Translations under genes and position numbers: made by a program | Notes under the pieces: generated by a model | What the model was told of the DNA's origin: nothing | What the model saw: only the letters and a program-made list of their open reading frames with translations | Databases searched by the model: none | Source: Nocardiopsis suaedae | GTDB lineage: Bacteria; Actinomycetota; Actinomycetes; Streptosporangiales; Streptosporangiaceae | DNA: 48,681 bases | Assembly: GCF_027706745.1 (NCBI RefSeq) | Contig: NZ_JAQFWP010000054.1 | Span: forward strand, 1-48,681 | Direction: 5' to 3' | Part shown: positions 23,979 through 32,977 of the stretch, piece by piece | Position numbering within the stretch: position 1 is the first letter of the stretch | Layout of the letters: each line of letters begins with the position of its first letter

Positions 23979-25276
23979 CCGAGCACGCAGAGGCCGACGC
24001 CGGCCGGGAGCGGCGTGGACTGGGCCCCGTGTTCCGACGGTTCTGGGGTGCGTACACGGCGGGGAACCTCGCGGACGGGATGATGCTCACCGCTCTTCCC
24101 CTGGTCGCCGCGCTCCTCACCTCCGATCCGCTGCTGGTCGGCGGCCTCACGGCGGTCCGGTTCCTTCCGTGGCTCCTCTTCGGGGTCCTCTCCGGGGCCG
24201 TCGTCGACCGGGTCGACCGCGTTCGCGCCATGCGCGCCGTCGCCCTCGTGCGGGCCTCGGCCATGGGGCTCCTCGCCGCGCTCCTGGCGACCGGGAACGC
24301 CACGATCTGGGCCCTCTACGCCGTCATGTTCACCGTCATGGTGTGCGAGACCGTCTACGACAGCGCAGCCCGCGCCCACGTCCCGGTGATCGTCGCGCGG
24401 GACCGGCTCGACGTGGCCAACAGCCGTATGGAGGGCGGCCGCGTCGTCACCGAGGACTTCGCGGGTGCCCCCGTCGCAGGGGTCCTCTTCGGTGCCGCCG
24501 CCGCACTCCCCGTGGCCACGGGCGGTCTGGCCTACCTCCTGAGCGCCGTCGTGCTCATCGCGGTCCCGGCGACCGCGCGCCGGGTCCCCACGGCCGAGGA
24601 GGCAGAAGGGCAGGCAGAGGTGCAGGGCGAGGGGCGGCCCCCTCGGCGTGCGGTGCTCCGCTCGGTCGCCGCCGACACCCGCGTCGGCTTCCGCTACCTG
24701 GCCCGAAACCGGGTGCAGGCGGGGCTGGTAGGGCTCACCCTCGGGCTCGGCCTCGGCTTCCAGACGGCGTCTTCGGTGCTGGTCCTGTTCGTCCAGCAGA
24801 AGCTGGGGGTGCCGCCGCACCTGTTCGGGGTGTTCGTGGCGGCGTCCGCGGTGGGGGCGCTGGCGGGTGCGGCCGTCGCGGCCCCGCTCGCGCGCCGCAT
24901 CTCCAAGCGGGTGCTCATCACGGGCGGGTTCGTGCTCGGGGGTCTCTTCCTGGCCGCCATGGGGGCGATGGCGTCGCCGTGGGCGGCGGCGCTGCTCTGG
25001 GGGCTGTTGGGGGCGGCCAACCTGACGGCGAACGCGATGGGGTACGCCGTTCTGCATGCCATCACGCCCAACGGCCTCTTCGGGCGCGTGGAGGGCGTGC
25101 GCAAGGCCCTCGGATGGGGCCTGGCCCCCGTCGGCGCCCTGCTCGGCGGCGTCCTGGGCCGGATCGACCTGGCGATCCCGGTCGTCGTCGGAGGACTGAT
25201 CATCACGGCCGTGACCGTGGTCTTCCACCGGGCGATCACCGGCTCGGTCCGCCTGGCCGAACAGCAGGCCGATTGA
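23975..25276 (+). CDS. MFS transporter coupled to ArsR-type regulator
   Basis: The 433-residue transporter has about 12 membrane segments and the motif-A-like loop GAVVDRVDRVRAMR after the second helix pair, as in the MFS group with macrolide or enterobactin exporters. Charged central loop residues (EEAEGQAEVQGEGRPPRRA) separate the halves. GTG 23975 overlaps the upstream TGA; GTG 23969 in the same frame is an alternative. Operon context with an ArsR-like regulator suggests inducible export of a toxic compound, substrate unknown. It converges on the hydrolase gene. Confidence 0.82.
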   Translation: MTEHAEADAGRERRGLGPVFRRFWGAYTAGNLADGMMLTALPLVAALLTSDPLLVGGLTAVRFLPWLLFGVLSGAVVDRVDRVRAMRAVALVRASAMGLLAALLATGNATIWALYAVMFTVMVCETVYDSAARAHVPVIVARDRLDVANSRMEGGRVVTEDFAGAPVAGVLFGAAAALPVATGGLAYLLSAVVLIAVPATARRVPTAEEAEGQAEVQGEGRPPRRAVLRSVAADTRVGFRYLARNRVQAGLVGLTLGLGLGFQTASSVLVLFVQQKLGVPPHLFGVFVAASAVGALAGAAVAAPLARRISKRVLITGGFVLGGLFLAAMGAMASPWAAALLWGLLGAANLTANAMGYAVLHAITPNGLFGRVEGVRKALGWGLAPVGALLGGVLGRIDLAIPVVVGGLIITAVTVVFHRAITGSVRLAEQQAD

Positions 25277-25299
25277 GGACGCCACGACGTGCCGGAGCG

Positions 25300-26148
25300 T
25301 CATCCCCGGCCCGCGGTCATCGCCGCCGCGACCTCACCGGTGGCCGTGCGGGGGATCGCCGTCGCGGCGTGGTCGAGCACGAGCAGCCGCGCCCGGGGGA
25401 TCTCGCGCGCGAGCGCTTCGCCGTTGCCGACCGGGAAGAACCGGTTGCGGGCACCGTGCACCACCAGCGTCGGGACCGCGATTTCGGGCAGGCGCTCACG
25501 CCACCGCGGTGTGCAGTCGAGCTTGGCGAACACCGTGCCCAGGTGATTGGCCATCTGCACCGCGGGCTCCGTGCCCGGTGCGCGATCGAAGATGCGTTCG
25601 GCGACCGCCTGCGCGGCGGCGGGGTCGTCGCCGAGGATCTCCGCGCCCGAGGCGGCGAACTCCGCCACCGCGGCACGGTCGGACCAGTCGGGCATCGGAC
25701 GCGAGAACAGCCGGTCCATCGTGGGCGCGTCATGGTCGGGCAGGTCGTCGTCGACGGGGCCCGGGGCGACGGGCCGCGTTCCGGCGAGGGTGAGGGCCGA
25801 GAACGCCTCCGGGTGGTCGAGCGCGGCGACCTGGGCGACCATCCCTCCGACGCCGATGCCCGCCAGGTGCGCCGGCCGGTCGTCGAGAGCGCGGGCGAGC
25901 GCCGCGGCGTCGGCGGCCAGATCGCGCAGCGTGTACGCCGGGGCCCCGGGGTCGCCGGTGGTCGAGGCGCCGGAATCGCGCAGGTCGAAGCGCACCACGT
26001 GGTGCCCGCTCCGTGCCAGGGCTTCGCACAGCGCGTCAGGCCAGGAGAGCATGGTCGGGCCGCCCGCGAGAAGGACCAGCGGTCCCGCCGTGTCGCCGAA
26101 GTGCTCGACGCCGAGCGTGGCGCCGTTGGCCTCGATAACCGGATCCAT
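25300..26148 (-). CDS. Alpha/beta hydrolase-like protein lacking the nucleophile serine
   Basis: The 282-residue protein follows the alpha/beta hydrolase fold: GPLVLLAGGPTMLSWPDAL (oxyanion loop), VVRFDLRDSGAS, and a cap region near residues 120-200. The nucleophile elbow, normally G-x-S-x-G, reads GIGVG at 97-101, so Gly99 replaces the catalytic serine. An acid (VHGARNRFFP region) and a late histidine (LDHAATAIP) are less clear. It may be a non-hydrolytic relative or a pseudo-enzyme. GGAGG lies 7 bases before the ATG at 26148, which decides the start. Followed by the two-component genes on the same strand. Confidence 0.7.
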   Translation of the reverse strand: MDPVIEANGATLGVEHFGDTAGPLVLLAGGPTMLSWPDALCEALARSGHHVVRFDLRDSGASTTGDPGAPAYTLRDLAADAAALARALDDRPAHLAGIGVGGMVAQVAALDHPEAFSALTLAGTRPVAPGPVDDDLPDHDAPTMDRLFSRPMPDWSDRAAVAEFAASGAEILGDDPAAAQAVAERIFDRAPGTEPAVQMANHLGTVFAKLDCTPRWRERLPEIAVPTLVVHGARNRFFPVGNGEALAREIPRARLLVLDHAATAIPRTATGEVAAAMTAGRG

Positions 26149-26229
26149 TGGAAAACCTCCAGGGGGCGTCGTGGGATCGGCTCCCAGGTGGAGACCTCCG
26201 GCGGCGCGGAAACTCATCTGTGCGGCGGG

Positions 26230-26874
26230 TCAGAGGTCGAGGTACCGCAGGATCGCCAGCACCCTGCGGCTGTACCCCGGCCTTCCCGACAGGTCGAGCT
26301 TGTCGAAGATCGCGTTGATGTGCTTCTCGATCGCGCTCAGCGACAGGTGCAGCTTCTCCGAGATCGCCGCGTTGGTGTGCCCCTGCGCCATGGTGTGCAG
26401 CACCTCGCGCTCCCGCTCGGTCAGCCGCCCCAGCGGCTCCGTGCGGCCGCGCCCGTCCATCAGGCGGCGCACCACCTCCGGGTCGAGGGCGGTCGCCCCG
26501 GCCGCCACCCGGTCCAGCACGTCGAGGAACTCCTCCACGTGCATCACCCGGTCCTTGAGGACGTACCCCACGCCTTCGGAGCGCTCGGCCAGCAGTTCGG
26601 CGGCGTAGCGCGTCTCCACGTACTGCGACAGCACGAGGATGCCCACCTCCGGCAGGCTCTTGCGCACCTCCAGGGCGGCCCGCAGCCCGTCGTCGGTGTG
26701 CGTGGGCGGCATCCGCACGTCGGCGATGACGACGTCGGGCCGCTCCCGCCGCACCGCCGCCAGCAGGTCGTCGGCGTGCGCGACCGCGGCCGCCACCTCG
26801 TGGCCCTCGTCGGCCAGCAGGCGCGCCAGCCCGTCCCGGAACAGCGCCGAGTCCTCCGCCAGGATCACCCGCAC
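26230..26874 (-). CDS. NarL/LuxR-type response regulator
   Basis: The 214-residue protein has a receiver domain (VRVILAEDSALFRDGLARLL; phosphoacceptor Asp52 in VVIADVRMPP; acidic pair E7/D8) and a C-terminal LuxR HTH (LTEREREVLHTMAQGHTNAAISEKLHLSLSAIEKHINAIFDKLDL). It starts at GTG 26874, inside the last codons of the histidine kinase gene, a 10-base overlap, so translation is coupled. It is the partner of the kinase upstream. Targets are unknown; the neighbouring hydrolase or the divergent endoglucanase are possibilities by position only. Confidence 0.9.
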   Translation of the reverse strand: MRVILAEDSALFRDGLARLLADEGHEVAAAVAHADDLLAAVRRERPDVVIADVRMPPTHTDDGLRAALEVRKSLPEVGILVLSQYVETRYAAELLAERSEGVGYVLKDRVMHVEEFLDVLDRVAAGATALDPEVVRRLMDGRGRTEPLGRLTEREREVLHTMAQGHTNAAISEKLHLSLSAIEKHINAIFDKLDLSGRPGYSRRVLAILRYLDL

Positions 26875-28070
26875 GGCAGCACCGCCCGAAGCTCCGTCGG
26901 CCCTCCGGCCGGGCTGTCCACGGCGAAGGTCCCGTCCAGCGCCGCCACTCGCCGGGCCAGCCCGGACAGCCCCGCCCCCTCCGGGGCGGCGCCCCCTGCG
27001 CCGTCGTCGCGCACGCGCGCGGTGACCATCCCGTCCTCCTCGCTGATCCGGACCGTCACGAGGCCTGCCCCCGCGTGTTTGGCCGCGTTGGTGATCGCCT
27101 CGGACACGACGAAGTAAAGCACGGTCTCCACCTCCAGGGCGGGCCGCACCGGCAGGGCGCAGTCGACCTCCACCGGCAGGCTGGACCGCTCCGCGATCAG
27201 GGCCAGCACCTTCTCCAGGCCCGCCGAGTCCAGGCCCGACGGGTACACCCGCCAGGCCACCTCCCGCAGCTCCTCCACGGCCAGCCCCGTCGACTCGCGC
27301 GCCTGGGCGACCAGCTCGGCCGCGCGCTGCGGGTCGTCGCTGCGCAGCGCCCGCCCGAGCAGCATCCCCAGGGCGACCAACCGCTGCTGCAGCCCGTCGT
27401 GCAGGTCGCGCTCGATACGGCGGCGCTCGGCGTCGACAGCGGTGATCACCCCGGCGCGGCTCTCCGCCAGCTCGCTGACACGGCGCTCCAGCCGCTCGCG
27501 CTCGCTGGGCGCCAGGTAGGCCGCGGAGATGCGCCGGTCCAGCGCCGTCACGCTCGCCATCGCCTGCAGGTTCAGCATGAGCAGCGCCGCACCGATGACC
27601 ACCTGCCCGAGGAACTCCAGCAGCCCCATCCCGCTCTCCGACGCGCCGGACGCGACGTCGTGGCTCAGCGCGCGCACGACCGGTTCGGGCAGGTCGACCC
27701 GGCCGCGGAGCAGTGCCGCCAGCACGATGAGGGCCAGTACCGTGCCGATCGCCAGCAGGCCCACGGTCAGCGTGCCGAGCGCCCCTGGCAGCGCGCGGGA
27801 GGCCAGGTAGCCGAACGCGCGCGGGGCGGAGTCGGGTGCCGGGCCGCCGGGGGAGGTCAGGCCGAACGCGTCGAAGCGCCGCCGCTCCAGCTCCACCAGG
27901 CGCCCCGCGCAGCGCCGTACCCAGGCGGCGACCCCGCGCCGCGCCCGGGGGGAGGGCGAGGCGACCGCCAGGGCCGGAACGGCGGCGGCGAGGACCAGCA
28001 GGCCCGCCAGCGCGGTCGCGGCGCCGAGTGCGACGGCGACCGGCAGCCGCGTCCACTTCAGGCCCTCCAA
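26865..28070 (-). CDS. Sensor histidine kinase (HisKA_3 type)
   Basis: The 401-residue kinase has hydrophobic segments near residues 10-37, 97-122 and 153-175, then the dimerisation/phosphoacceptor helix ERRRIERDLHDGLQQRLVALG with His224, and the ATPase domain with N box VVSEAITNAAKHAGA (Asn328) and the glycine-rich end RDDGAGGA...GLSGLARRV. This is the DesK/NarX-like architecture that pairs with LuxR-type regulators. The start is TTG at 28070: GGGAGGA lies 6 bases upstream and no ATG or GTG gives a better fit. The signal is unknown. Confidence 0.88.
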   Translation of the reverse strand: MEGLKWTRLPVAVALGAATALAGLLVLAAAVPALAVASPSPRARRGVAAWVRRCAGRLVELERRRFDAFGLTSPGGPAPDSAPRAFGYLASRALPGALGTLTVGLLAIGTVLALIVLAALLRGRVDLPEPVVRALSHDVASGASESGMGLLEFLGQVVIGAALLMLNLQAMASVTALDRRISAAYLAPSERERLERRVSELAESRAGVITAVDAERRRIERDLHDGLQQRLVALGMLLGRALRSDDPQRAAELVAQARESTGLAVEELREVAWRVYPSGLDSAGLEKVLALIAERSSLPVEVDCALPVRPALEVETVLYFVVSEAITNAAKHAGAGLVTVRISEEDGMVTARVRDDGAGGAAPEGAGLSGLARRVAALDGTFAVDSPAGGPTELRAVLPCG

Positions 28071-28382
28071 CGGTGTTCCTCCCAGTGGCGGTGTGCGATG
28101 GGTGATCGGGACGGTGCGACTCGGGGCCGCCTGGAAACGTTAGAGGGCGCGGCGGAGCCGCCGCCATGGGGCGCCCCTTCCGCCCGGGTGCGGGAAACCG
28201 CACCCGGGCGGCTGTGCGGTGCGGCGATGGGAACGCTGTGCATCCGAGTATTGCCGTGGGGTGACCGCTGCGTTATGTTGCCGACGCACGGACCGGTAGA
28301 CCCGCGGGGCCGCGTTCCGTCCGATGAGGGGGGCGGACGGGGAACCGCAGGCCCAGCGGGCACCCCATCATCCCCGCTTACG
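28071..28382. other. Divergent intergenic region with a strong hairpin
   Basis: This 312-base spacer between the kinase and the endoglucanase carries the promoters of both. It contains a perfect hairpin: CCGCCCGGGTGCGG (28180-28193), loop GAAA, CCGCACCCGGGCGG (28198-28211). No T-run follows on either strand, so it may be an insulator, an RNA leader element or an operator rather than a standard terminator. No small gene is supported. Confidence 0.6.
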
Positions 28383-29450
28383 ATGGAGAGCCCATTGAGG
28401 TCCCCCTTCAGTCCCCCTACGCCCCACCGCCCTCTTCCCGCCGTCGCGGCCGCCGCCTCACTCGCCGCTCTCGCGGCCTGCGCCCCCGCCCCCGCCGCCG
28501 ACGCGACGCCCGCGTCCGGCTCCGCCCCGGCCGCCGCCGGGCCCGTCGACGACTACGGCGCCCTGAGCGTCTGCGGCACCACCCTGTGCGGTGAGGACGG
28601 GCGGCCGGTCCAGCTCAAGGGCATGAGCAGCCACGGGCTGCAGTGGTTCGAGCACTGCATGACCGGCGGCTCGATCGACGCCCTCGCGCAGGACTGGGGC
28701 GCCGACGTCGTCCGCCTGTCCATGTACGTCCAGGAGGGCGGCTACGAGACCGACCCCGAAGGCTTCACCGAGCTGGTCAGCTCCCTGATCGACGAGGTCA
28801 CCGCGCGCGGTGTGTACGTCGTCGTCGACTGGCACACGCTCAACCCCGGCGACCCCAACGCCAACACCCCGGCCGCCAAGGAGTTCTTCGCCGAGATCGG
28901 CTCCCGGCACGGCGGGAACGGCAACGTCCTCTACGAGATCGCCAACGAGCCCCACGGCGTGTCCTGGGCGTCCATCAAGTCCTACGCCGAAGAGGTCATC
29001 CCGGTCATCCGCGAGCACGACCCCGACTCGGTCGTGCTGGTCGGCACCCGCGGCTGGTCCTCGCTGGGCGTCTCGGAGGGCTCCGACGAGCAGGAGGTCG
29101 TCGACGACCCGGTCGACGCCGAGCAGATCATGTACACCTTCCACTTCTATGCGGCCTCCCACCACGACGCGTACCTGTCCGCGCTGGACCGGGCCTCCCA
29201 GCAGATCCCGATGTTCGTCACCGAGTTCGGCACCCAGGAGTACACCGGCGACGGCCCCAACGACTTCGAAAGCGCCCAGCGCTACATCGACCTGATGGAG
29301 GAGCGCGGCATCAGCTGGACCAACTGGAACTACTCCGACGACCACCGCTCGGGCGCGGTGTTCGAGGAGGGGACCTGCGACGCGGGCGGCCCCTGGAGCG
29401 GCGACAGCCTCAAGCCGGCCGGGCAGTGGATCAAGGAGCGCATCGCCTGA
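28383..29450 (+). CDS. GH5 endoglucanase, lipoprotein or secreted
   Basis: The 355-residue protein has a signal sequence ending in LAAC (Cys33), a likely lipobox, and a short Ala/Pro linker. The catalytic domain (residues 56-355) is GH5-like: LKGMSSHGLQWF, DVVRLSMYVQEGG, VYVVVDWH, YEIANEPHG (acid/base Glu189), and IPMFVTEFG (nucleophile Glu281), ending SWTNWNYSDDH. Such enzymes cleave internal beta-1,4-glucan bonds, as in the Thermobifida cellulases. No carbohydrate-binding module is present. The start is uncertain: ATG 28383 has no Shine-Dalgarno, while TTG 28395 has GGAGAG upstream and would remove four residues. It runs divergently from the two-component genes. Confidence 0.88.
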   Translation: MESPLRSPFSPPTPHRPLPAVAAAASLAALAACAPAPAADATPASGSAPAAAGPVDDYGALSVCGTTLCGEDGRPVQLKGMSSHGLQWFEHCMTGGSIDALAQDWGADVVRLSMYVQEGGYETDPEGFTELVSSLIDEVTARGVYVVVDWHTLNPGDPNANTPAAKEFFAEIGSRHGGNGNVLYEIANEPHGVSWASIKSYAEEVIPVIREHDPDSVVLVGTRGWSSLGVSEGSDEQEVVDDPVDAEQIMYTFHFYAASHHDAYLSALDRASQQIPMFVTEFGTQEYTGDGPNDFESAQRYIDLMEERGISWTNWNYSDDHRSGAVFEEGTCDAGGPWSGDSLKPAGQWIKERIA

Positions 29451-29501
29451 CCCGCGAGCAGCGGCCGAGGGGCCGTCCGCCCGGCGACCTATGCTGGGCG
29501 G

Positions 29502-32351
29502 ATGGCCCCACACCCGCCTTCGCCCGCCCTCGCCGGGACGCGCTGGCCCGGCGAGTTGCGGCCCTACCAGCGCTCGGTCCTCAAACAGGTGGACGAGCTG
29601 TGGGGCGAGGGGCGGCGGCGCACCTGGATCGTCCTGCCGCCCGGTGCGGGCAAGACCCTCGTCGGGCTGGAGGCCGCGCGGCGCCTGGGACGCCGCACCG
29701 TCGTCTTCGCGCCCAACACCGCCATCCAGGGCCAATGGGCCGCGCACTGGCACGCGTTCGAACGGCCCGACGGCTGCGAGGCCGGGACCGGCCGCGCCCT
29801 CCAGGACGACGTCTCCGTCCTCACCTACCAGTCCCTCGCGGTGTTCGACCCGGACGCCGAGACCGACGAGGAGGGCCGCGAAAAGGGCCGCGCGGCGTCC
29901 TCCCTCAAGGAGCGGCTGCACGCCAACGGCGCGGCGCTCGTCGACGCCCTGCACGCCGCCGGGCCCCTGACGGTGCTCCTCGACGAGTGCCACCACCTCC
30001 TGCAGGCCTGGGGGCGACTGCTCGACGAGGTCCTGGCCGAGCTCGACGACGCCTACGTGATCGGCCTGACCGGCACACCCGCCGCCAGCCTGACGGCCTC
30101 GGAGAGCGAACTGGTGGACCGGCTCTTCGGCCCGCCCGTCACCGGCGCCTCCATCCCCGCCCTGGTCCGCGACGGCTACCTGGCGCCGTTCGCCGAGCTG
30201 GCCTATGTGACGCGGTGTACACCCGTCGAGCGCGACTACCTGTCCGAACAGGGGGCGCGCTTCACCGAGATGTGCACCGACCTGCTCGAGCCCGGGTTCG
30301 CCGAGACCGATTTCCTCGCCTGGGTCCGCGCCCGCTTCCATGACCGGCAGACCGAGGGCGGCGCGCGGCTGCCGTGGTCGCGCCTCGCCGGGCAGGAGCC
30401 CGATCTGGCCGACGCGGTGCTCCGGCTGCACCACGGCGGGCTGTGCGACCTCCCCGACGGGGCGCGTCTGCTGGAACGCCACCGCCATCCCCCGCGCGCG
30501 GAGGACTGGACCGCGCTGATCGGCGACTACGCGCGCCACTGCCTCACCGGTTCGGACACCGACCGCGACCGGGCGGCCCGCGAGCGCCTGCGCTCCGCGC
30601 TCCCGGCGGTCGGCTACCACCTCACCAAGCGCGGAGTGCGCCGGGGCGCCTCGCCGGTCGACCGGGTCGTCGCCCGCAGCGCCTCCAAGTCCTATGCGGC
30701 CGTCGAGATCGTGGCGGCGGAGGGAGCGGCGACGGGGGAGCGGTTGCGCGCCCTGGTCCTGTGCGACCACGAACGCGCCACGGCGCGCGCCCCGGCCCGC
30801 CTGCGCGGCGTGCTCGACGACGACGCGGGGTCGGCGTGGCTCCAGCTCGAACTCCTCGCCGGAGACGAGCGCACGGCCGCCCTGCACCCGATGCTGGTCA
30901 CCGGGCGGACCGTGGCGGCCGCCCCGGAGACGGCGGAGGCGTTCATCGCGTTCGCCGGGGAGCACCGCCCCGGCCTGGCCCTGCGCGCCGAACCGGCCGG
31001 GCGGCTCTGCCGTGTCGAGGGGCCGTGGAGTTCCCGGGTCTGGGTCGGCCTGGTCACCCGGTTCTTCGAGGAGGGGCGGTGCCGGGCGCTGGTCGGTACG
31101 CGCGCGCTGCTGGGGGAGGGGTGGGACGCCCGAGGGGTGAACACCGTCGTGGACGCGACGACCGCCACCACCCCCACGTCGGTCGTGCAGAGCAGGGGGC
31201 GCGCGCTGCGGCTCGACCCCACATGGCCGGAGAAGACCGCGCACACGTGGACGGTGGTGTGCGTGGCCGAGGGGCACCCCAGGGGCGCTGCGGACTGGGA
31301 GCGGTTCGTCCGCAAGCACGAGGGGTACCTGGGGGTGGACGCCGACGGCGAGGTGATGAGCGGCGTCGCGCACGTGGACCCGTCGTTCTCGCCGTTCGAG
31401 CCGCCCGCCGAGGAGGCCTTGGACGCGCTCAACGCGCGCATGCTCGCGCGCGCGGAGCGCCGTGGGGAGACGCGCGAGCGGTGGAACATCGGCCGCCCGT
31501 ACCGTGACGACCTGCTGCCGACCCTGCGCGTGCGGCCGAACGCGGAACCTGCGGCCGATGCGTCGCCCTTCCCGGCCGCCGGGGCGGGGCACACCCTGTC
31601 ACCGCCGCGGGCCCTGCCCGCGGAGCGCGGCACGGCCGACGCCGAGCGCCGAGCACTCTCGTTCCCCGCGGTCGGGCTGGGGGCGGTCGGAGGCCTCTTC
31701 CTCGTGCTGGCGGTCGTGGGGATACCGGGATGGCCCGTAGCGGCCGCGGTCGGTGCGGGCTTGGTGCTCGCCGCCGTCGCGGCGCAGAGGAGCGCGGCCC
31801 GGCGGCGCCTGCGCGCGGCCGTCGGACGGCTGCGGGAGGCGGCACGCCCCGTCGACTCGGCCCGGTACGCGTGCGCGGTGGCGGACGCCCTCAAGGCGCT
31901 GGGCCGTTCCGGCGCCGGAGCGCAGAACGTGCGCATCTCCGTCGACGCGGACGGGGTGTACCGCTACACGCTCACCGGGGCGGGCCCTGAGGCGGCGGAG
32001 GAGTTCACCGAGGCCTTGGACGAACTGTTGGCGCCGCTGGTGGGGAGCCCGCGCTACATCGTCCCCCGCTATGTGGTGGAGGTCCCGGCGGACGGCGAAG
32101 CCGCGGAGGCGGCCGCGAAGGCCCTCCTTCGCGGCGACCCGGCGGAGAACAGGGCGGTGTACCACGCGGTGCCCTCGGTCTTCGCCCGCAACAAGGAGGA
32201 CGCGGGCGCGTTCCAGGGGGCGTGGAACACCTGGGTGTCGGCGGGGGCGCCGGTCTACGCCGCGAGCGGCCGCGGGCGGGAGGTCCTGGACGTCCACCAC
32301 GGCACCGACCCGGCGGACGTGACCACGGCCCAGCGCATGGCGTGGGCGTGA
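29502..32351 (+). CDS. SF2 helicase-like protein with transmembrane hairpin and C-terminal domain
   Basis: The 949-residue protein starts as a superfamily 2 helicase: LRPYQ, Walker A PPGAGKT (46-52), Walker B DECHH (161-165), LTGTPA (189-194) and motif VI QSRGRALRLDP (563-573). A hydrophobic hairpin follows at about residues 721-762 (VGLGAVGGLFLVLAVVGIPG, WPVAAAVGAGLVLAAVAA), then a soluble domain (780-949) with RYIVPRYVVEVP and a WNTWVSAGAPVYA segment. I recall similar architecture in other actinobacterial proteins; its role is unknown, though helicase-plus-extra-domain proteins often act in DNA repair or defence. A TATGCT hexamer lies 6 bases before the ATG with no ribosome site, suggesting a leaderless mRNA. 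Confidence 0.72.
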   Translation: MAPHPPSPALAGTRWPGELRPYQRSVLKQVDELWGEGRRRTWIVLPPGAGKTLVGLEAARRLGRRTVVFAPNTAIQGQWAAHWHAFERPDGCEAGTGRALQDDVSVLTYQSLAVFDPDAETDEEGREKGRAASSLKERLHANGAALVDALHAAGPLTVLLDECHHLLQAWGRLLDEVLAELDDAYVIGLTGTPAASLTASESELVDRLFGPPVTGASIPALVRDGYLAPFAELAYVTRCTPVERDYLSEQGARFTEMCTDLLEPGFAETDFLAWVRARFHDRQTEGGARLPWSRLAGQEPDLADAVLRLHHGGLCDLPDGARLLERHRHPPRAEDWTALIGDYARHCLTGSDTDRDRAARERLRSALPAVGYHLTKRGVRRGASPVDRVVARSASKSYAAVEIVAAEGAATGERLRALVLCDHERATARAPARLRGVLDDDAGSAWLQLELLAGDERTAALHPMLVTGRTVAAAPETAEAFIAFAGEHRPGLALRAEPAGRLCRVEGPWSSRVWVGLVTRFFEEGRCRALVGTRALLGEGWDARGVNTVVDATTATTPTSVVQSRGRALRLDPTWPEKTAHTWTVVCVAEGHPRGAADWERFVRKHEGYLGVDADGEVMSGVAHVDPSFSPFEPPAEEALDALNARMLARAERRGETRERWNIGRPYRDDLLPTLRVRPNAEPAADASPFPAAGAGHTLSPPRALPAERGTADAERRALSFPAVGLGAVGGLFLVLAVVGIPGWPVAAAVGAGLVLAAVAAQRSAARRRLRAAVGRLREAARPVDSARYACAVADALKALGRSGAGAQNVRISVDADGVYRYTLTGAGPEAAEEFTEALDELLAPLVGSPRYIVPRYVVEVPADGEAAEAAAKALLRGDPAENRAVYHAVPSVFARNKEDAGAFQGAWNTWVSAGAPVYAASGRGREVLDVHHGTDPADVTTAQRMAWA

Positions 32352-32370
32352 GCGGGGCGCCCGTGGGCCC

Positions 32371-32709
32371 TCAGGGGCCGTTGTCCTCCAGCAGGTCCGG
32401 CGCGTAGAACTCGTCGACCGGGACCGGGCCGCGGTAGCCCTGGCACTTGCACTGGGCGTAGGTGCCGCCGTGCTGGCCGGTCCACCGGCCGGGGATGATC
32501 ACCTGGGCCTGGCAGAGCCTGCTCTGCTTGTCGTGGAAGACCAGGTGGTGCCCGCAGCCGCAGATGGGTTGGGGGCTCCGGGCCTGCTGCGGCGGGGGGT
32601 GCTCGGGGAGCGTCCGCTGCGGGGCGCGGTCGCGGCGGGGGAGCATCCGCCCGACGAACACCCCGGCGAGGGCGACCGCGGCACCGACCACGAGTGTCAC
32701 CGGGTCCAC
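32371..32709 (-). CDS. Membrane-anchored protein with Cys/His cluster
   Basis: The 112-residue protein starts at GTG 32709 (VDPVTLVVGAAVALAGVFVGRML), giving one N-terminal membrane helix. After a basic, Pro-rich linker comes a Cys-rich module: ICGCGHHLVFHDKQSRLCQ and YAQCKCQGYRGP. The spacing of Cys and His pairs suggests a small zinc-binding domain facing the cytoplasm. I recall such Cys-rich tails in conserved actinobacterial hypotheticals but cannot name a family. It converges on the helicase-like gene; the 20-base gap between them holds no clear hairpin. Confidence 0.55.
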   Translation of the reverse strand: MDPVTLVVGAAVALAGVFVGRMLPRRDRAPQRTLPEHPPPQQARSPQPICGCGHHLVFHDKQSRLCQAQVIIPGRWTGQHGGTYAQCKCQGYRGPVPVDEFYAPDLLEDNGP

Positions 32710-32713
32710 GTTG

Positions 32714-32977
32714 GCGCACCACCTTTCCGTCCCGGTGGGGGAGAGCCCGCACCGTCCCCTCATTGTCGCCCAGACGCGGGGCGCGGTGGCGCCGGGCCGA
32801 CGGGGATTTTCCGGGTTCTGGGCCGGGCGGAACGGACAAGTCGGGAATCTCCTGATCTACGTCGTCAAGGCGCGGGTCGTCGGCATGGCGCGGCCCCGCC
32901 CGGCCGCCTCCGTGTTATCAACATCACCAACGGTGAGTAGTCATGTGAATGCGAAAAGTGATCAGGGGGCGTTTTCC
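32714..32977. other. Intergenic region with promoter of the secreted protein
   Basis: No gene is supported. The right part turns AT-rich and contains GTTATCAACATCAC (32914-32927), nearly identical to a sequence upstream of the SulP-carbonic anhydrase gene. AGGGGG near 32964 is the ribosome site of the following gene. Confidence 0.4.

Noticed and set aside
28228-28241. Possible CelR box (TGGGAACGCTGTGC) before the endoglucanase
   Set aside because: Only the left half matches the TGGGAGCGCTCCCA consensus; the right half is lost, so control by CelR/CebR is not supported.
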